DNA of 64,000 nucleotides from Brachyspira hyodysenteriae ATCC 27164 (GTDB lineage Bacteria; Spirochaetota; Brachyspiria; Brachyspirales; Brachyspiraceae): NCBI RefSeq assembly GCF_001676785.2, contig NZ_CP015910.2, positions 1,798,001 to 1,862,000 of the forward strand, read 5' to 3'. Shown piece by piece: positions 37,239 to 47,200 of this stretch (position 1 is its first letter; each line of letters starts with the position of its first letter). The notes under the pieces were generated by a model. It saw only the letters and a program-made list of their open reading frames with translations, ran no database searches and was not told where the DNA came from. The position numbers and the translations under genes were made by a program.

Positions 37239-38066
37239 TTATCTAACTCCATTATATTTTAAATTGTCGTGAAATATGCCTAGAAGAAACTTCTGCAAAT
37301 ATTCAAGATTTTCTAAAACTATTTCACTGTCTTTAATAGTTGTTTCAGTAAAGTTATTATAGATAAATACATCATAACTTTTTAATCTGTCAGCAGCAGG
37401 AATATTTTTAAGATTTTTCAAAAAATCCTTACGTTTCTCATATTGTGCTTTATGATTATTGTAAATTGATTTGTAAATATCTTTAACTTTGTCTAATATA
37501 ATCATATAATAGAAGTTGCAGATATTTTCTAATGCCAATTTTTTTATACTTATAATATCGCTTTTAGATAAAGATGTATTATATATATCTATAATTTCTA
37601 TTCTTTTTTCTTTTACATATTTTTCAAACTCGGACTTGTTTTTATTAAGTATATGATTATGTGCTATGTAGCTTATGATGTGACTTTGTACTTTTAATGT
37701 GCTTTGACTTATTATACTGCTGTATTCTTTATAAACTGTAAGCGATGTAATTTTATCATCATATTTAAACTTATTTTCATCTTTATTATCACCATTATAA
37801 TAAGCTAATATTTCACTGTTATTTTTAGATTCTAATACAGCTAGTTCTTTTGGGGATTCAAAAGCATTAGATACTATTTTATTTTGATTCTCTATAGGTT
37901 TTTCTATATTAGCTTTATTATTTCCAAACTCTATAGTACCATCTTTAAGATTTGCTTTTAAGTTAGCTTGTTTATTATGCATAATAAGTTCTTTAACCCA
38001 TTTCCCTATAATAAGTATTGTTGTACAAATACCTATTATAGATAAGGCAGTCAATATATCAGCCAT
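37239..38066 (-). CDS. prophage membrane-anchored protein of unknown function
   Basis: This is a 275-residue protein with one N-terminal membrane helix (about 5-24). A basic stretch and a predominantly helical soluble domain rich in Lys, Asn and Ile follow. It overlaps the endolysin gene by 8 bp, with GAGGG before its ATG, so the two are translationally coupled. A lysis-related role is likely from position, but no motif supports it. Confidence 0.5.
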   Translation of the reverse strand: MADILTALSIIGICTTILIIGKWVKELIMHNKQANLKANLKDGTIEFGNNKANIEKPIENQNKIVSNAFESPKELAVLESKNNSEILAYYNGDNKDENKFKYDDKITSLTVYKEYSSIISQSTLKVQSHIISYIAHNHILNKNKSEFEKYVKEKRIEIIDIYNTSLSKSDIISIKKLALENICNFYYMIILDKVKDIYKSIYNNHKAQYEKRKDFLKNLKNIPAADRLKSYDVFIYNNFTETTIKDSEIVLENLEYLQKFLLGIFHDNLKYNGVR

Positions 38067-38661
38067 TTGAACCCTCTAATATTTTTAATATTCTTTCAAA
38101 TCTTTTCTGCCTATCCTCAAGTCCGTTGTATCCGCCGTTAATAAGTTTTGTAACTCCTTTAACATCGCCTTGAGAGGCTAAAATACCGCATCCTTTTTCC
38201 TGCCAAAATAATAAAGCAATCTCTACAGCATTATTAGACTCTTTTGCCAAATCTGGATTATTAACTAAATCAGCATTTATTTTTTTTCCGTAATTTCTAT
38301 AATTATTTTTTCCAGTAAGCTGTATTATTCCTCTTCCTCTATATTTATAGCCTTCATCTTGGCCATTACCTAAACGTCCTCCGTAAACAAAATTAGCAAT
38401 AGATTCAGCTCCCTGAAGACATAGTTTTTTAGCATTTTCTAAACTACCAACTCTTTTTTTGAAAACATCAAAAAGCCTTTGAGGAGTATATCTGAAGCTC
38501 TCTTCAAGCCTTTTATAATCATTACTTTCATGCGTAGTTTGTGCTAAAAACATAGCAGCTTCTTTTTTATCCGTAATATTGTATTTTTGAAAAGCATTAT
38601 TTAATGGCATAAGCCATTTTATATTTATACCGATTTTATTTAATATATTTTCATTAAACAT
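38059..38661 (-). CDS. GH19-type endolysin
   Basis: This is a 200-residue lysozyme-like chitinase-fold enzyme. The catalytic Glu region is MFLAQTTHESNDYKRLEESFRY, and the substrate-groove motif is GYKYRGRGIIQLTGKNNYRNYG, as in phage GH19 endolysins that cut the peptidoglycan glycan backbone. There is no signal peptide, so it needs the holin for export. AGAGGAG precedes the ATG. It starts the lysis cassette after a terminator at 38715-38736. Confidence 0.85.
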   Translation of the reverse strand: MFNENILNKIGINIKWLMPLNNAFQKYNITDKKEAAMFLAQTTHESNDYKRLEESFRYTPQRLFDVFKKRVGSLENAKKLCLQGAESIANFVYGGRLGNGQDEGYKYRGRGIIQLTGKNNYRNYGKKINADLVNNPDLAKESNNAVEIALLFWQEKGCGILASQGDVKGVTKLINGGYNGLEDRQKRFERILKILEGSNG

Positions 38662-38714
38662 ATATCACTCCTCTTTATTTTCTATATTGCTGTCGCTTTG
38701 CGTGCCTAAAAATC

Positions 38715-38736
38715 CCGCTATACTCCAGTATAGCGG
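38715..38736 (-). terminator. intrinsic terminator upstream of the lysis cassette
   Basis: On the minus strand CCGCTATACT pairs with AGTATAGCGG (10 bp, 2-nt loop), directly followed by GATTTTT. It separates the structural/regulatory genes from the endolysin operon. Confidence 0.7.
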
Positions 38737-38757
38737 CGGCTCATACTCGCTTATTAT

Positions 38758-39096
38758 TTATCTTTCCTCTTTTTTTAATTCGTATACTTTTATATATTCA
38801 GTATTTGATTTCGGTTTTGCTATTTGAAGCGTCACTTCTCTTTGCTTTAATACTTTAATTTCTGTTTCTATATTCACTATAGCTTCGCTGTATTGATACG
38901 ATGTATTCGCATGCATTGATATGTTATCTCCGTTATGCACAACTTTACCTTCATGTTCTTTTAATATTTTAAGAACACCATCTTTCATAGCCTCAATATT
39001 TTCGCTATTCTTTTTCTCATCATTTTTTAGCTTAATATATTTTTCTATTAATGATATTTCTTTTTTATTTAATTCTGTTATACTTTCCTTTGACAT
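38758..39096 (-). CDS. small coiled-coil prophage protein
   Basis: This is a 112-residue, highly charged protein made of two helical segments (about 3-45 and 75-105) with a short beta stretch (KVVHNGDNISMHANTSY) between. No domain is recognised. The inverted-repeat operator-like site at 39100-39149 lies immediately before its ATG. The gene ends near the terminator at 38715. Confidence 0.5.
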   Translation of the reverse strand: MSKESITELNKKEISLIEKYIKLKNDEKKNSENIEAMKDGVLKILKEHEGKVVHNGDNISMHANTSYQYSEAIVNIETEIKVLKQREVTLQIAKPKSNTEYIKVYELKKEER

Positions 39097-39099
39097 GTT

Positions 39100-39149
39100 T
39101 TATCCTTATATTGATATTCATACACTTATATAAAAAAATATAAGGATAA
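39100..39149. promoter_or_regulatory. operator-like inverted repeat containing 20-bp motif copy 2
   Basis: TTATCCTTATAT (39100-39111) and ATATAAGGATAA (39138-39149) are perfect 12-bp inverted arms. The second arm is part of the exact 20-mer TATATAAAAAAATATAAGGA (39127-39146). The site lies 4 bp before the 38758-39096 gene start and just downstream of the HTH regulator gene. Confidence 0.55.
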
Positions 39150-39169
39150 TTCATTGCTTATATAAAAAA

Positions 39170-39559
39170 TTATAAAATATATGGCATTATTTGTATCATT
39201 GATTCTTGAAGCTCTTTTTTTATATTATTCAGTTTTTGGGAAACATTACTCTGAGACATTTTTAATTCTTTTGCTATTTCTTTTTGTGTATATCCTTTTG
39301 ACAGCAAAGAAAGCATTTTTCTTTGATCTTTTTTAAGTAATGCTATTATTATTCTTTTACTGTCTCTATCTTCTAGTTTTGAAAGGCCAAAAGTATATAT
39401 AACATTTGATAGATCTATTTCAAATGCATTGAATGTAGCATCAGAATAAATATCATTATTATTTTTTTTATTTCTTATTATTTTTTTCATATCATCGCAT
39501 AACTGTATGCATTTATCTCTATTACTGCATAAATTACAAGTTTTAGTATTTTTTTTCAT
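39170..39559 (-). CDS. sigma-70 region 4-like HTH regulator
   Basis: This 129-residue protein has a Cys-rich N-terminus (CNLCSNRDKCIQLC), a possible small metal-binding knot. Its C-terminal helix-turn-helix LLSKGYTQKEIAKELKMSQSNVSQKL matches sigma region 4/LuxR-type recognition helices. Late-transcription activators of phages often have this form. It is encoded between the tail hub gene and the operator-like repeat at 39100, so it may act there; that is inference. Confidence 0.68.
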   Translation of the reverse strand: MKKNTKTCNLCSNRDKCIQLCDDMKKIIRNKKNNNDIYSDATFNAFEIDLSNVIYTFGLSKLEDRDSKRIIIALLKKDQRKMLSLLSKGYTQKEIAKELKMSQSNVSQKLNNIKKELQESMIQIMPYIL

Positions 39560-39562
39560 TTT

Positions 39563-39757
39563 TTATCTCCATAAATTATTTATGTGCTCTGCAATTTTTA
39601 TAGCATCATGAGTATTACAAATATTTGTAATATTTAATTCTTTTTTGGCTGAATCTATATCATGTTTCAATTCAATATATTCTGCATAATTATAGCTGTA
39701 TGCTATATCTTCTACTGACATATTATCTATTGCAATAACTCCTAAACTTGTAATCAT
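39563..39757 (-). CDS. small prophage protein of unknown function
   Basis: This is a 64-residue acidic helical protein with AGGAGG before the ATG and only 3 bp between its stop and the next start. The sequence DIAYSYNYAEYIELKHDIDSAKKEL suggests two amphipathic helices. No function is proposed. Confidence 0.5.
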   Translation of the reverse strand: MITSLGVIAIDNMSVEDIAYSYNYAEYIELKHDIDSAKKELNITNICNTHDAIKIAEHINNLWR

Positions 39758-39772
39758 AATGCCTCCTAAAAA

Positions 39773-41692
39773 TTATAATTGTCTTAGCTTAATTACATTA
39801 TCAAATATATTGAGTTTGAGTATTTCACACTTGCAAGGCTTTATATAATAAGTGCCGTTTTCTCTTCTATATTCAAACTCTACTATATCAAATAACTTTA
39901 GAAAATCTAAAGTTTCATAATATTCAAATGTATAATACTCTTTTAATAAGTATCTGCTTTTCATTATTTCATTAGATAAACTGATAGTGTCTTCTTTTCT
40001 TTTTAGTAATGTTTCAAACTCCTCATGTGCATTTATTCTATGCCTTTTTTTAGCTTCCTCTTCAAAGTCAGTATTTTTGTATGTAGATTTTAATAGATCA
40101 TATTTAATACTGCAGCTTGATAAATATTCACCTTCTTCTACCGTTTTATCAACTCTTCCCATGCAGTATTGTTTTATTTTATATTTAGCTTCATTACTGC
40201 GAAATCTTGTACTAATAAAATCTATTTTATTGTCATATATCTCTAATCTTCCTTGCTCTAAAAATGAAAGTTCTCCTATTAAATCAAGTGTAGTTTTTTT
40301 ATTATCATTATCAAGCAAAATAGCTATTTCTCTTGAACGTTCTTCTTCAATCTGCCAATTTTCTATATTATAATTTTCTTTAATGTATGCTATGTTCTCA
40401 TAATCTTCTAAAATCTCACGCATTAAAGTTAAAGATTTATAAGGAGGAATATCTATTTCTGCATATATTTCATATAAATTATCATTAGTATCTGTTATAG
40501 AATGTACTTGTTTATGTCCCCTAAAAATTAACTGACCTTTTTCTTTATCTAATGTCCATACTCTTTGGCTTCCTTTTCCATCATTATAGTCTTTGAACTC
40601 TGGAATAAATATTTCTAATTCTCCACTTATTACAGTTCCTTCACGTTCTATTATTTCATTTTCGCTTTCTGGTGTTTCTATAAAATATATATGCGGCTTC
40701 AATTTATTACCATCAAGTTTGTCATTTCTATTAACAATACTTTCTATAGCATGTCTTGATGTATCGCATATTTCAAAAACTACTTCTGGTATTAAATCAG
40801 GATTTAATATATCAGGAGTATAATATTTTATAGGTTTTAATTTTACTATAATGCCATGTCCAGCTGCTAAAGTTCTGCAGGTGTCAATAGTATCTTCCCC
40901 GCTTTGAACATTCTCTGGGAAGTTTTTTAAGTCTGAATATTCTTTTTCACTGAAAACATTTTTAGGAAGTTCAGTAGAAAAAGAAGCTCTTATATCCGAT
41001 GCTGTTATTGTTACAGTTTCTAAAAAAGCATAGTCAGGCTTTTGAATAAAACCAGAGAATATAATTTTTGAATCAAAAAAATCGCTGCCGTCAAACACCT
41101 GCCTGACTAAAAATCTATTGCCGTATAAATTAATAAAATCATCAAAAAGTCCGTCATCATTTCTTAATGTAACAGACATCTCATTTGTTTGAATAGTATC
41201 AAATGCAAGCGAATCCCCTTCTATATCCGCTGTATCTATCTCCTCAACTCTAGGTTCTATGTATATATTATTTAATTCAGTAATTAGACTATTATTACTA
41301 TCAAGCCATTCACGTGTGGAGAATAATCTTTTTATATTTATAATAATATTTTTCTTGCTGTAAGGAGTTTCAAAGTTATTAAAATGTATAGCTATATAAT
41401 TTATTTTATTTTCTGTATATTGATAATAAGATTTATTTTGCTGATAAAGAGCTTCTAAAGAAAATACTTCTATATATCCTCTGTCATTGTCAACACTGAT
41501 AGAACCTATATTAAATAAATTATATAATTCATTTTCTTCTATATTAAATAATTCATTAAAATAAGAATCTTTGTATAATGAATATATTTCATTAATACTT
41601 GCAACCCATACACCTCCAGAAGGTGCGAATATTAATCTAGTATCAGGACTAGAAATATCAAGTTCTATAATATTAGCAAAACTTTTAAGCAT
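39773..41692 (-). CDS. phage tail hub/baseplate-like protein
   Basis: This 639-residue protein lies downstream of the fibre and distal tail genes. Residues 170-250 (NEMSVTLRNDDGLFDDFINLYG...KIIFSGFIQKPDYAFLETVTITASDIRA) have the beta-barrel pattern of gp27/Tal-like tail hubs. The C-terminal 300 residues are helical and charged and end in a beta segment. Identity as hub is inferred from size, order and this pattern. Its ATG has only a weak ribosome binding site. Confidence 0.5.
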   Translation of the reverse strand: MLKSFANIIELDISSPDTRLIFAPSGGVWVASINEIYSLYKDSYFNELFNIEENELYNLFNIGSISVDNDRGYIEVFSLEALYQQNKSYYQYTENKINYIAIHFNNFETPYSKKNIIINIKRLFSTREWLDSNNSLITELNNIYIEPRVEEIDTADIEGDSLAFDTIQTNEMSVTLRNDDGLFDDFINLYGNRFLVRQVFDGSDFFDSKIIFSGFIQKPDYAFLETVTITASDIRASFSTELPKNVFSEKEYSDLKNFPENVQSGEDTIDTCRTLAAGHGIIVKLKPIKYYTPDILNPDLIPEVVFEICDTSRHAIESIVNRNDKLDGNKLKPHIYFIETPESENEIIEREGTVISGELEIFIPEFKDYNDGKGSQRVWTLDKEKGQLIFRGHKQVHSITDTNDNLYEIYAEIDIPPYKSLTLMREILEDYENIAYIKENYNIENWQIEEERSREIAILLDNDNKKTTLDLIGELSFLEQGRLEIYDNKIDFISTRFRSNEAKYKIKQYCMGRVDKTVEEGEYLSSCSIKYDLLKSTYKNTDFEEEAKKRHRINAHEEFETLLKRKEDTISLSNEIMKSRYLLKEYYTFEYYETLDFLKLFDIVEFEYRRENGTYYIKPCKCEILKLNIFDNVIKLRQL

Positions 41693-41701
41693 TCATATAA
41701 C

Positions 41702-42811
41702 CTATTTCTGCATATATTCTATAACTGCTGAACCATTTTCTCCATTATTCATTCTTGTTGGATTACCATCCATATATCCGCTAACACCTCCAGCTCCTAC
41801 AATAATTTTAATTTTATAAGAAACTCCTAACATATCTCTATTTATATCTACTATAGCAGCGGACCCAGAGCCGCCTCCTATAGAACCTTTGTTACCAATG
41901 TTATGGGCTATACCATCACCTCCGTTTCCGCCGCTTGCTAAACATTGGCTATTTAAAATACCGCCTCGACCAGGTGTCCCCTTATATCCATCTGAACCTT
42001 GATATAATTTACCTTGTCCGCTAGCTTGACCTGCTAATCCTGAACCTGTTGCTAATCCTGTCATTTTTCCGCAACCACCGCCGCCGCATGTTGTTATAGC
42101 TGCATCATTTATTAATACCTGAGAATTGCCTCCATTGGTAGCATTATGATACCCATTATCTCCTGTTTCTATTATGGTCATACCAGCACCACCACCGCCT
42201 GAAGTTATATGTACAGTTATGCTATTAACATCACTTGGAAAAGTAAACTCATGTGTACCAACGCCAAAGTTTACAGTTTTTCTTTTTAATGTTAATCCTT
42301 TCCTTTGAAAGTCATTAATATTCCAATATTTTTTCTCTACATAACCGCCTAAACTAGCATCATATTTCATTGACAATCTTAAATATTTCTCTATTATGAT
42401 ATTATTATCATTTTTTACATAAAATCCTCTATTTTCATAATCATAATTTGGAAAATCTTCATTTCCATTACTGCTTCCTGATGCTATTTCTACTGTCAAA
42501 TAATCATTATTACTATCTTCATTATCCCTATGAATAACAAGTTTTATATATCTTAAATCTCTATTGCTATCAGTTATATTATCAATTAATTTTATAATTT
42601 GATTTGTTTCAAATAATCTTCCTTCAAACTCACAAATACTACCTGCTAAAATATCTGGAAGTTCTCTGTCTGTATCATTCCAATGATTTAATTTTATGCC
42701 GTCGAAGGCCGTGTGAAGCATACGCATTTTCTGCATAATAATATTCTGCAGTCTATAGCTGTTTAGTAAATTGCTTGGATTTTCTTCTGGTTCTTTAATT
42801 AACTTAAACAT
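41702..42811 (-). CDS. tail fibre/receptor-binding protein with glycine-rich tip
   Basis: This is a 369-residue protein. Residues 1-60 (MFKLIKEPEENPSNLLNSYR; MLHTAFDGIKLNHWN) are homologous to the start of the next gene. Residues 205-369 are a glycine-rich region with many GGGG, GGNGGDG and GSIGGGSGS runs, like the polyglycine sandwich tips of adhesins on some phage fibres. It probably contacts the host surface. GAGGTG precedes its ATG. The gap upstream carries a duplicated remnant of the neighbouring gene's end. Confidence 0.6.
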   Translation of the reverse strand: MFKLIKEPEENPSNLLNSYRLQNIIMQKMRMLHTAFDGIKLNHWNDTDRELPDILAGSICEFEGRLFETNQIIKLIDNITDSNRDLRYIKLVIHRDNEDSNNDYLTVEIASGSSNGNEDFPNYDYENRGFYVKNDNNIIIEKYLRLSMKYDASLGGYVEKKYWNINDFQRKGLTLKRKTVNFGVGTHEFTFPSDVNSITVHITSGGGGAGMTIIETGDNGYHNATNGGNSQVLINDAAITTCGGGGCGKMTGLATGSGLAGQASGQGKLYQGSDGYKGTPGRGGILNSQCLASGGNGGDGIAHNIGNKGSIGGGSGSAAIVDINRDMLGVSYKIKIIVGAGGVSGYMDGNPTRMNNGENGSAVIEYMQK

Positions 42812-42957
42812 TAATACACCTCATTATTATACATATCAAAATAATTTATTATTGCTATGCTCAAACTCGGCTATAATCATAAAGCAAATAAATTTGCTTT
42901 ATGCCTCGTTCTCGCTTTATTTTTAATAAACTTCATTATTATACATATCAAAATAAT
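42811..42957. repeat. 35-bp direct repeats flanking a hairpin (112-bp duplication)
   Basis: Copies at 42811-42845 and 42923-42957 match at 33 of 35 positions. Between them CATAAAGCAAA (42878-42888) and TTTGCTTTATG (42893-42903) form an 11-bp hairpin. The left copy still encodes YFDMYNNEVY and a stop, the end of the 42923 gene, directly before the next ATG. A short insertion or slippage event has split a once contiguous gene junction. Confidence 0.65.
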
Positions 42958-43375
42958 CTATTTCATAATATCCATTTTTGGTTATTACTAATGGAATATA
43001 TTTGCTTATTCCTTCATTGTTGATCAAATAAAAACCGCCTAATTCTTCATTATAATAACAGTCTAAACTGTTTACTATTTGTGCATCTAGGTTTCTTCCG
43101 TTATTAATTAATTTTAATAGTATATATTTGCTGCTCTCATTATTTGTATTATCTTCCAATATAATATGATTTTTAGCTTCATATATTGAATAGCAAAACA
43201 TACATATAGAACCTTTTCTTATAAATGGCATATTACTACTATTAGAAAAATCTATTTTTATTCCTTCAAATGCAGTATGCAGAAATCTTGTATGTTTTAA
43301 TAATTCATTCTGTCTTTTATAGGCATTTTCAATAGTAATAGGTATGCAGGAAGGTTCATAAACGAGTTCAAACAT
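42923..43375 (-). CDS. tail fibre-associated protein, short paralogue
   Basis: This 150-residue protein begins like the adjacent fibre (MFELVYEPS; RFLHTAFEGIKIDFSN) but lacks the glycine-rich tip. It may be a fibre base, an assembly partner or a decayed duplicate. GGGAG lies nine bases before its ATG. It ends in YFDMYNNEVY, also found as a fragment in the intergenic gap downstream. Confidence 0.5.
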   Translation of the reverse strand: MFELVYEPSCIPITIENAYKRQNELLKHTRFLHTAFEGIKIDFSNSSNMPFIRKGSICMFCYSIYEAKNHIILEDNTNNESSKYILLKLINNGRNLDAQIVNSLDCYYNEELGGFYLINNEGISKYIPLVITKNGYYEIDYFDMYNNEVY

Positions 43376-43376
43376 A

Positions 43377-44285
43377 TTATTTAATCTCCCTGAATGTTAA
43401 TTCTGTATAATACTGATATAAATCATTTTTTGATTTTTTAAAATCTATTTTGTCATTAGTACATACATAGAGTCCAGATTTCATATAATATTTAGCTTTT
43501 GATATAGTATTATCTTTTACAATAGTTTTTGATTTAGCAGCGGTTGTTTTTTCTATTGTTTCTGTAATTATATTTGTTCTGCTTGCATATTTAGATAATC
43601 CGTATTTGCTTATATTATATCTTGCTGTTTCTATCTCCGAATTACCATTTTCTATAATCTCATCAGGACTTATTGTTTCTTCTATCCAAACTTGAAGAGC
43701 AAAAGGTTCAAAATTACTAATATCAAAAAAGTTTATTATTTTCTCTTTGTCATCATTAGTCAGATATGGAAAAGATACTTTCCAAGTATCATAGCTTTTA
43801 GCAGGAAGTTTTCTATGAAAATAATGACCTGTTAAAGAAAAATATTGATTATGAGTATAATTTATAGTATGCGTTTTGGTTTTATCATGCGGAGGAAAAT
43901 CTACTCCTTCACCTAGTATTAAATATCCGCATTCAAGTATATTACCATCTTTATTTTCTTTGATAAAAGTTATTTTTACTTTTATAAACTCTACAGCAGC
44001 TATATTATGAATAGCCTGTTTATTTATAATATTAATATTATATATTAAAGTATTGTTTTTTATATCAATTATTTCTAATCTTATTTTATCAGCATTAGTA
44101 TTAAATACAGCTATTTCATTTATAATGCCGTTTCCTGATAGTGTTAAACTTCCTTCAGTTTCACTTGCAAACTTTCCAACTTCAAGAGTTTGATAATTAA
44201 ACATATTAGAAATAGGAAAAAAATCATCTTCACTAGAGAAAGTATATTCAAAATTATTAAAAATATTATCCCATAATAGCCTCAT
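43377..44285 (-). CDS. distal tail protein-like
   Basis: This 302-residue beta-rich protein is encoded directly after the tape measure gene with a 4-bp ATGA overlap, the usual place of the distal tail (Dit) protein. Segments such as LPAKSYDTWKVSFPYLTNDDKEKIINFF and FEPFALQVWIEE resemble phage tail-tip beta-domains. No catalytic motif is present. The assignment rests mainly on gene order. Confidence 0.5.
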   Translation of the reverse strand: MRLLWDNIFNNFEYTFSSEDDFFPISNMFNYQTLEVGKFASETEGSLTLSGNGIINEIAVFNTNADKIRLEIIDIKNNTLIYNINIINKQAIHNIAAVEFIKVKITFIKENKDGNILECGYLILGEGVDFPPHDKTKTHTINYTHNQYFSLTGHYFHRKLPAKSYDTWKVSFPYLTNDDKEKIINFFDISNFEPFALQVWIEETISPDEIIENGNSEIETARYNISKYGLSKYASRTNIITETIEKTTAAKSKTIVKDNTISKAKYYMKSGLYVCTNDKIDFKKSKNDLYQYYTELTFREIK

Positions 44286-47200
44286 AATATTCCCCTTTGT
44301 GATACTACCTTGACTCCACGTTTGCTTAAATTAAGCATTGTGCTTGCAACTATCTTGCCGTCAAGCATTAAATAAACAGGCTGATTGAAACTTGTTTCTG
44401 ACTGTGTATTTACTTCATATATTCCATCATTATTTTTTGAAGCTTCAAAAATCTGGCTTCCTATTTTTGAAAGTATTCTGTCTTCAAGAGGTATAACCGC
44501 TTCATCGCTTGCTCCCTCTCCGATTACAGCATTAATTCCTCCGTTTCTCCTCTCGACAAGTCCTCCTCTTGCCAAGTATTTAGGTTCTTGCGGTTTAGCT
44601 TGGGATAATGTTGACAAGTTAACAGATCCAGCTGCTATAATTCCAAGCAAAGTTGCATAAGCAACTAAGTTGGCAGGGAAAGGAACTGCCATTGCTGAAG
44701 CTAAAGCATTTATGCCTGCTTGTGCTATAGATGCTGTTGCCTGAGCCAAAGACATTTTCCAGCTTTCCATTTGAGAATTATATTCAAGCCTCATCTTTTC
44801 ATTATTGTAGTTTTTTTCTACTTCCATTTGTTTGGCTTTGGCTTCTTCTTCTATTTGTATTTTAGCTAGTTCTTTTTGTTTTTCTTCAAGCTCAGCTTTT
44901 ATTCTCTCTTGTTCATAAAGTCCTAGAGCAACTTTTTGCCTATTTTGTAATTGCTTTATTTCTTTTAATAAACTCTGCTTTTGAGAGTTTTCCATTATTC
45001 CTATAGCTTCAAGTCTTGCTTTTTTTTCTTCTTCTATCGCTTCTAATGCCGCTTCTTTTCTTTCCTCATTTTTTTCTATTTCAAACTCTATAGCCTGTAT
45101 TTTCATTTCTTGTATAGAAGAATAAAAATCACTTGTATAGCCGATTGTGTCATTAAGCATTTGAAGCCAATTAGCACTAAAATAGCTTGCGAGGCTTTGA
45201 GTAGGAGTTTTCCAAAGCTCTCCGAACTTCTCTTTTAATATTTCTACTTGTTCAGTTGTAAGTTCTAATTCGTTTGTTATGCTCTCTATGCCGCTTCTTA
45301 CTATTTCACTTTTCTGTCCTTGCTGTTCAGCTTCACTTACTTTCTCACCAAACTCCTCAGCAACTGCAACGCCTCTTTCATAAGCTGATATACTGTCTTC
45401 TATTTCTTTTACTAATTCTGAGAATCTATCAGTTTTTATGCTGTCTAATGCGTATCCATAATTATCACTTAAATACTTTATCTGATTAGTATTCAAGTTT
45501 AATACTGTGCTCATTTCTGTGAGTATAGCACCTACTTTATCTTTTTTAGCTTCAAGAGCTTCAGCATCACTGATTTCAGCTCCCATATTACGAAGGTTGC
45601 TGACTCTTCTGTTTTCTTCTGCCTCTGCTTTTTTTAGTAAAGCTAAATAATCTTCATAACTTTTTGTTTTATCTTTAGTAGATTTAGATAAATTATTATT
45701 CGCTTCTATCTCTTTATCTGTTATACTAATGCCGTCTATTGAAAGAGCTTTTCTTTCTCTAATATTTGTATTTAATTTAGTAATCTCAGTATTTAATGCC
45801 TCCTGCTTAGACTTCCATTTCTCTACTTCCTTTCTAGCTTCTTCTAATTTATCAGCAGGAACTGCTCCAGCACCATCTAATACATTTAAATCCTGATAGA
45901 TTCCTTTCTCAAAATATTCTTTTGCCTTATTATACTCTTCAGTTACTTTTTTATAATTTTCTGTTGCTCTAGCTAGTTTTTCAGCTTCATCTGAAGTCAT
46001 AAAATCTTCATCTTTAGCTTTTCTAGCATCTATGACGCTGTAAGCATCAAGCATTTTTGTTTTTAAGTTTGGAAATAAAGAAGTAAGTTCTTCTGTTAAT
46101 TCATTTAATCTTTTTGTTTCCTCTGCATCAAGATTTTTTGCTTTTGCTAAATTATTATATTCTCTAAATAGTAAAGCTATATTATCAGCTTCTCTATTTA
46201 ATCCCATTAAATCAGATGTATCTGCAGTAGAATTATCATAAAGTTCTTTTTTTAATCTTCTTATTTCTTGTCCTGTTTTATAAGCGTTTACTGCTAATGC
46301 TGCAAGACCTGCACTAACTGCTGTAACAATTCCAATAGGAGTAGCAACCATTACTGTATTTAATGCTTTCCAAGCTGTGCTTAATCCTTGAATAGAACTT
46401 GCTGATGTCTTTAATGTAGATACCGCATTTTTAAAATCTGATATAGTTTTCTTAGCTTCTGTTAATCCTTTTCCAAGTCCTACTATACCTTTTAATGCAG
46501 GACCGAAACCTGCTGCTAAAGAAACAAATCCTACACTTACAGCCTGCAAAGGTGCAGGCAAGTCGCTGAATGTTTTTATTAAAGATATAATAGTAAGAAT
46601 CATTTTTTCAGCAATAGGAACTGCTTTATCTCTTATAACAGGAAGTAAATCTTCATTAACAACAGGAAGAAGGCTGTTTCCAAGCTCTATTACTAAAGCA
46701 CTAAGTTCTGCTTTTATTTTTTCAAACTGTCTTGCTGGACCGTCATCTATTTTTTTGAATGCCTCAGCTGTAGCACCTGCTGAATTATTCATCTTATCCA
46801 AAGCATCTTTGAACTTACTAGCATTCTTTCCAGATAAAGCCAAAGCAGCATTTCCTGCCTCAACACTGCTGAACATACTAGAAATATCTTTGTTATTTTT
46901 AGCAGCGGCTTCGCTCATCATTTGAAGAGCTTCCTGAAGCGTACCGCCTTCTGCTATAAAGTCTTTGAAAGTTTTTCCTGTCAATTCTTCAAATGCAATA
47001 GAAGCAGCTGTACCTTCTTTATTAAGCTCAACTAGTGCCTGCCTAATCTGTGTTGTTGCAACAGATGTAGGAGTACCCTGTGCAGTCATTACAGCAATAG
47101 CAGCTCCTATATCTTCAAACTGAACCCCTAATGCTGAAGCGGTAGGAATGACATTAAATAAAGATTTTGATAACTGAGTGAAATCAGTTTTTCCTAGCTT

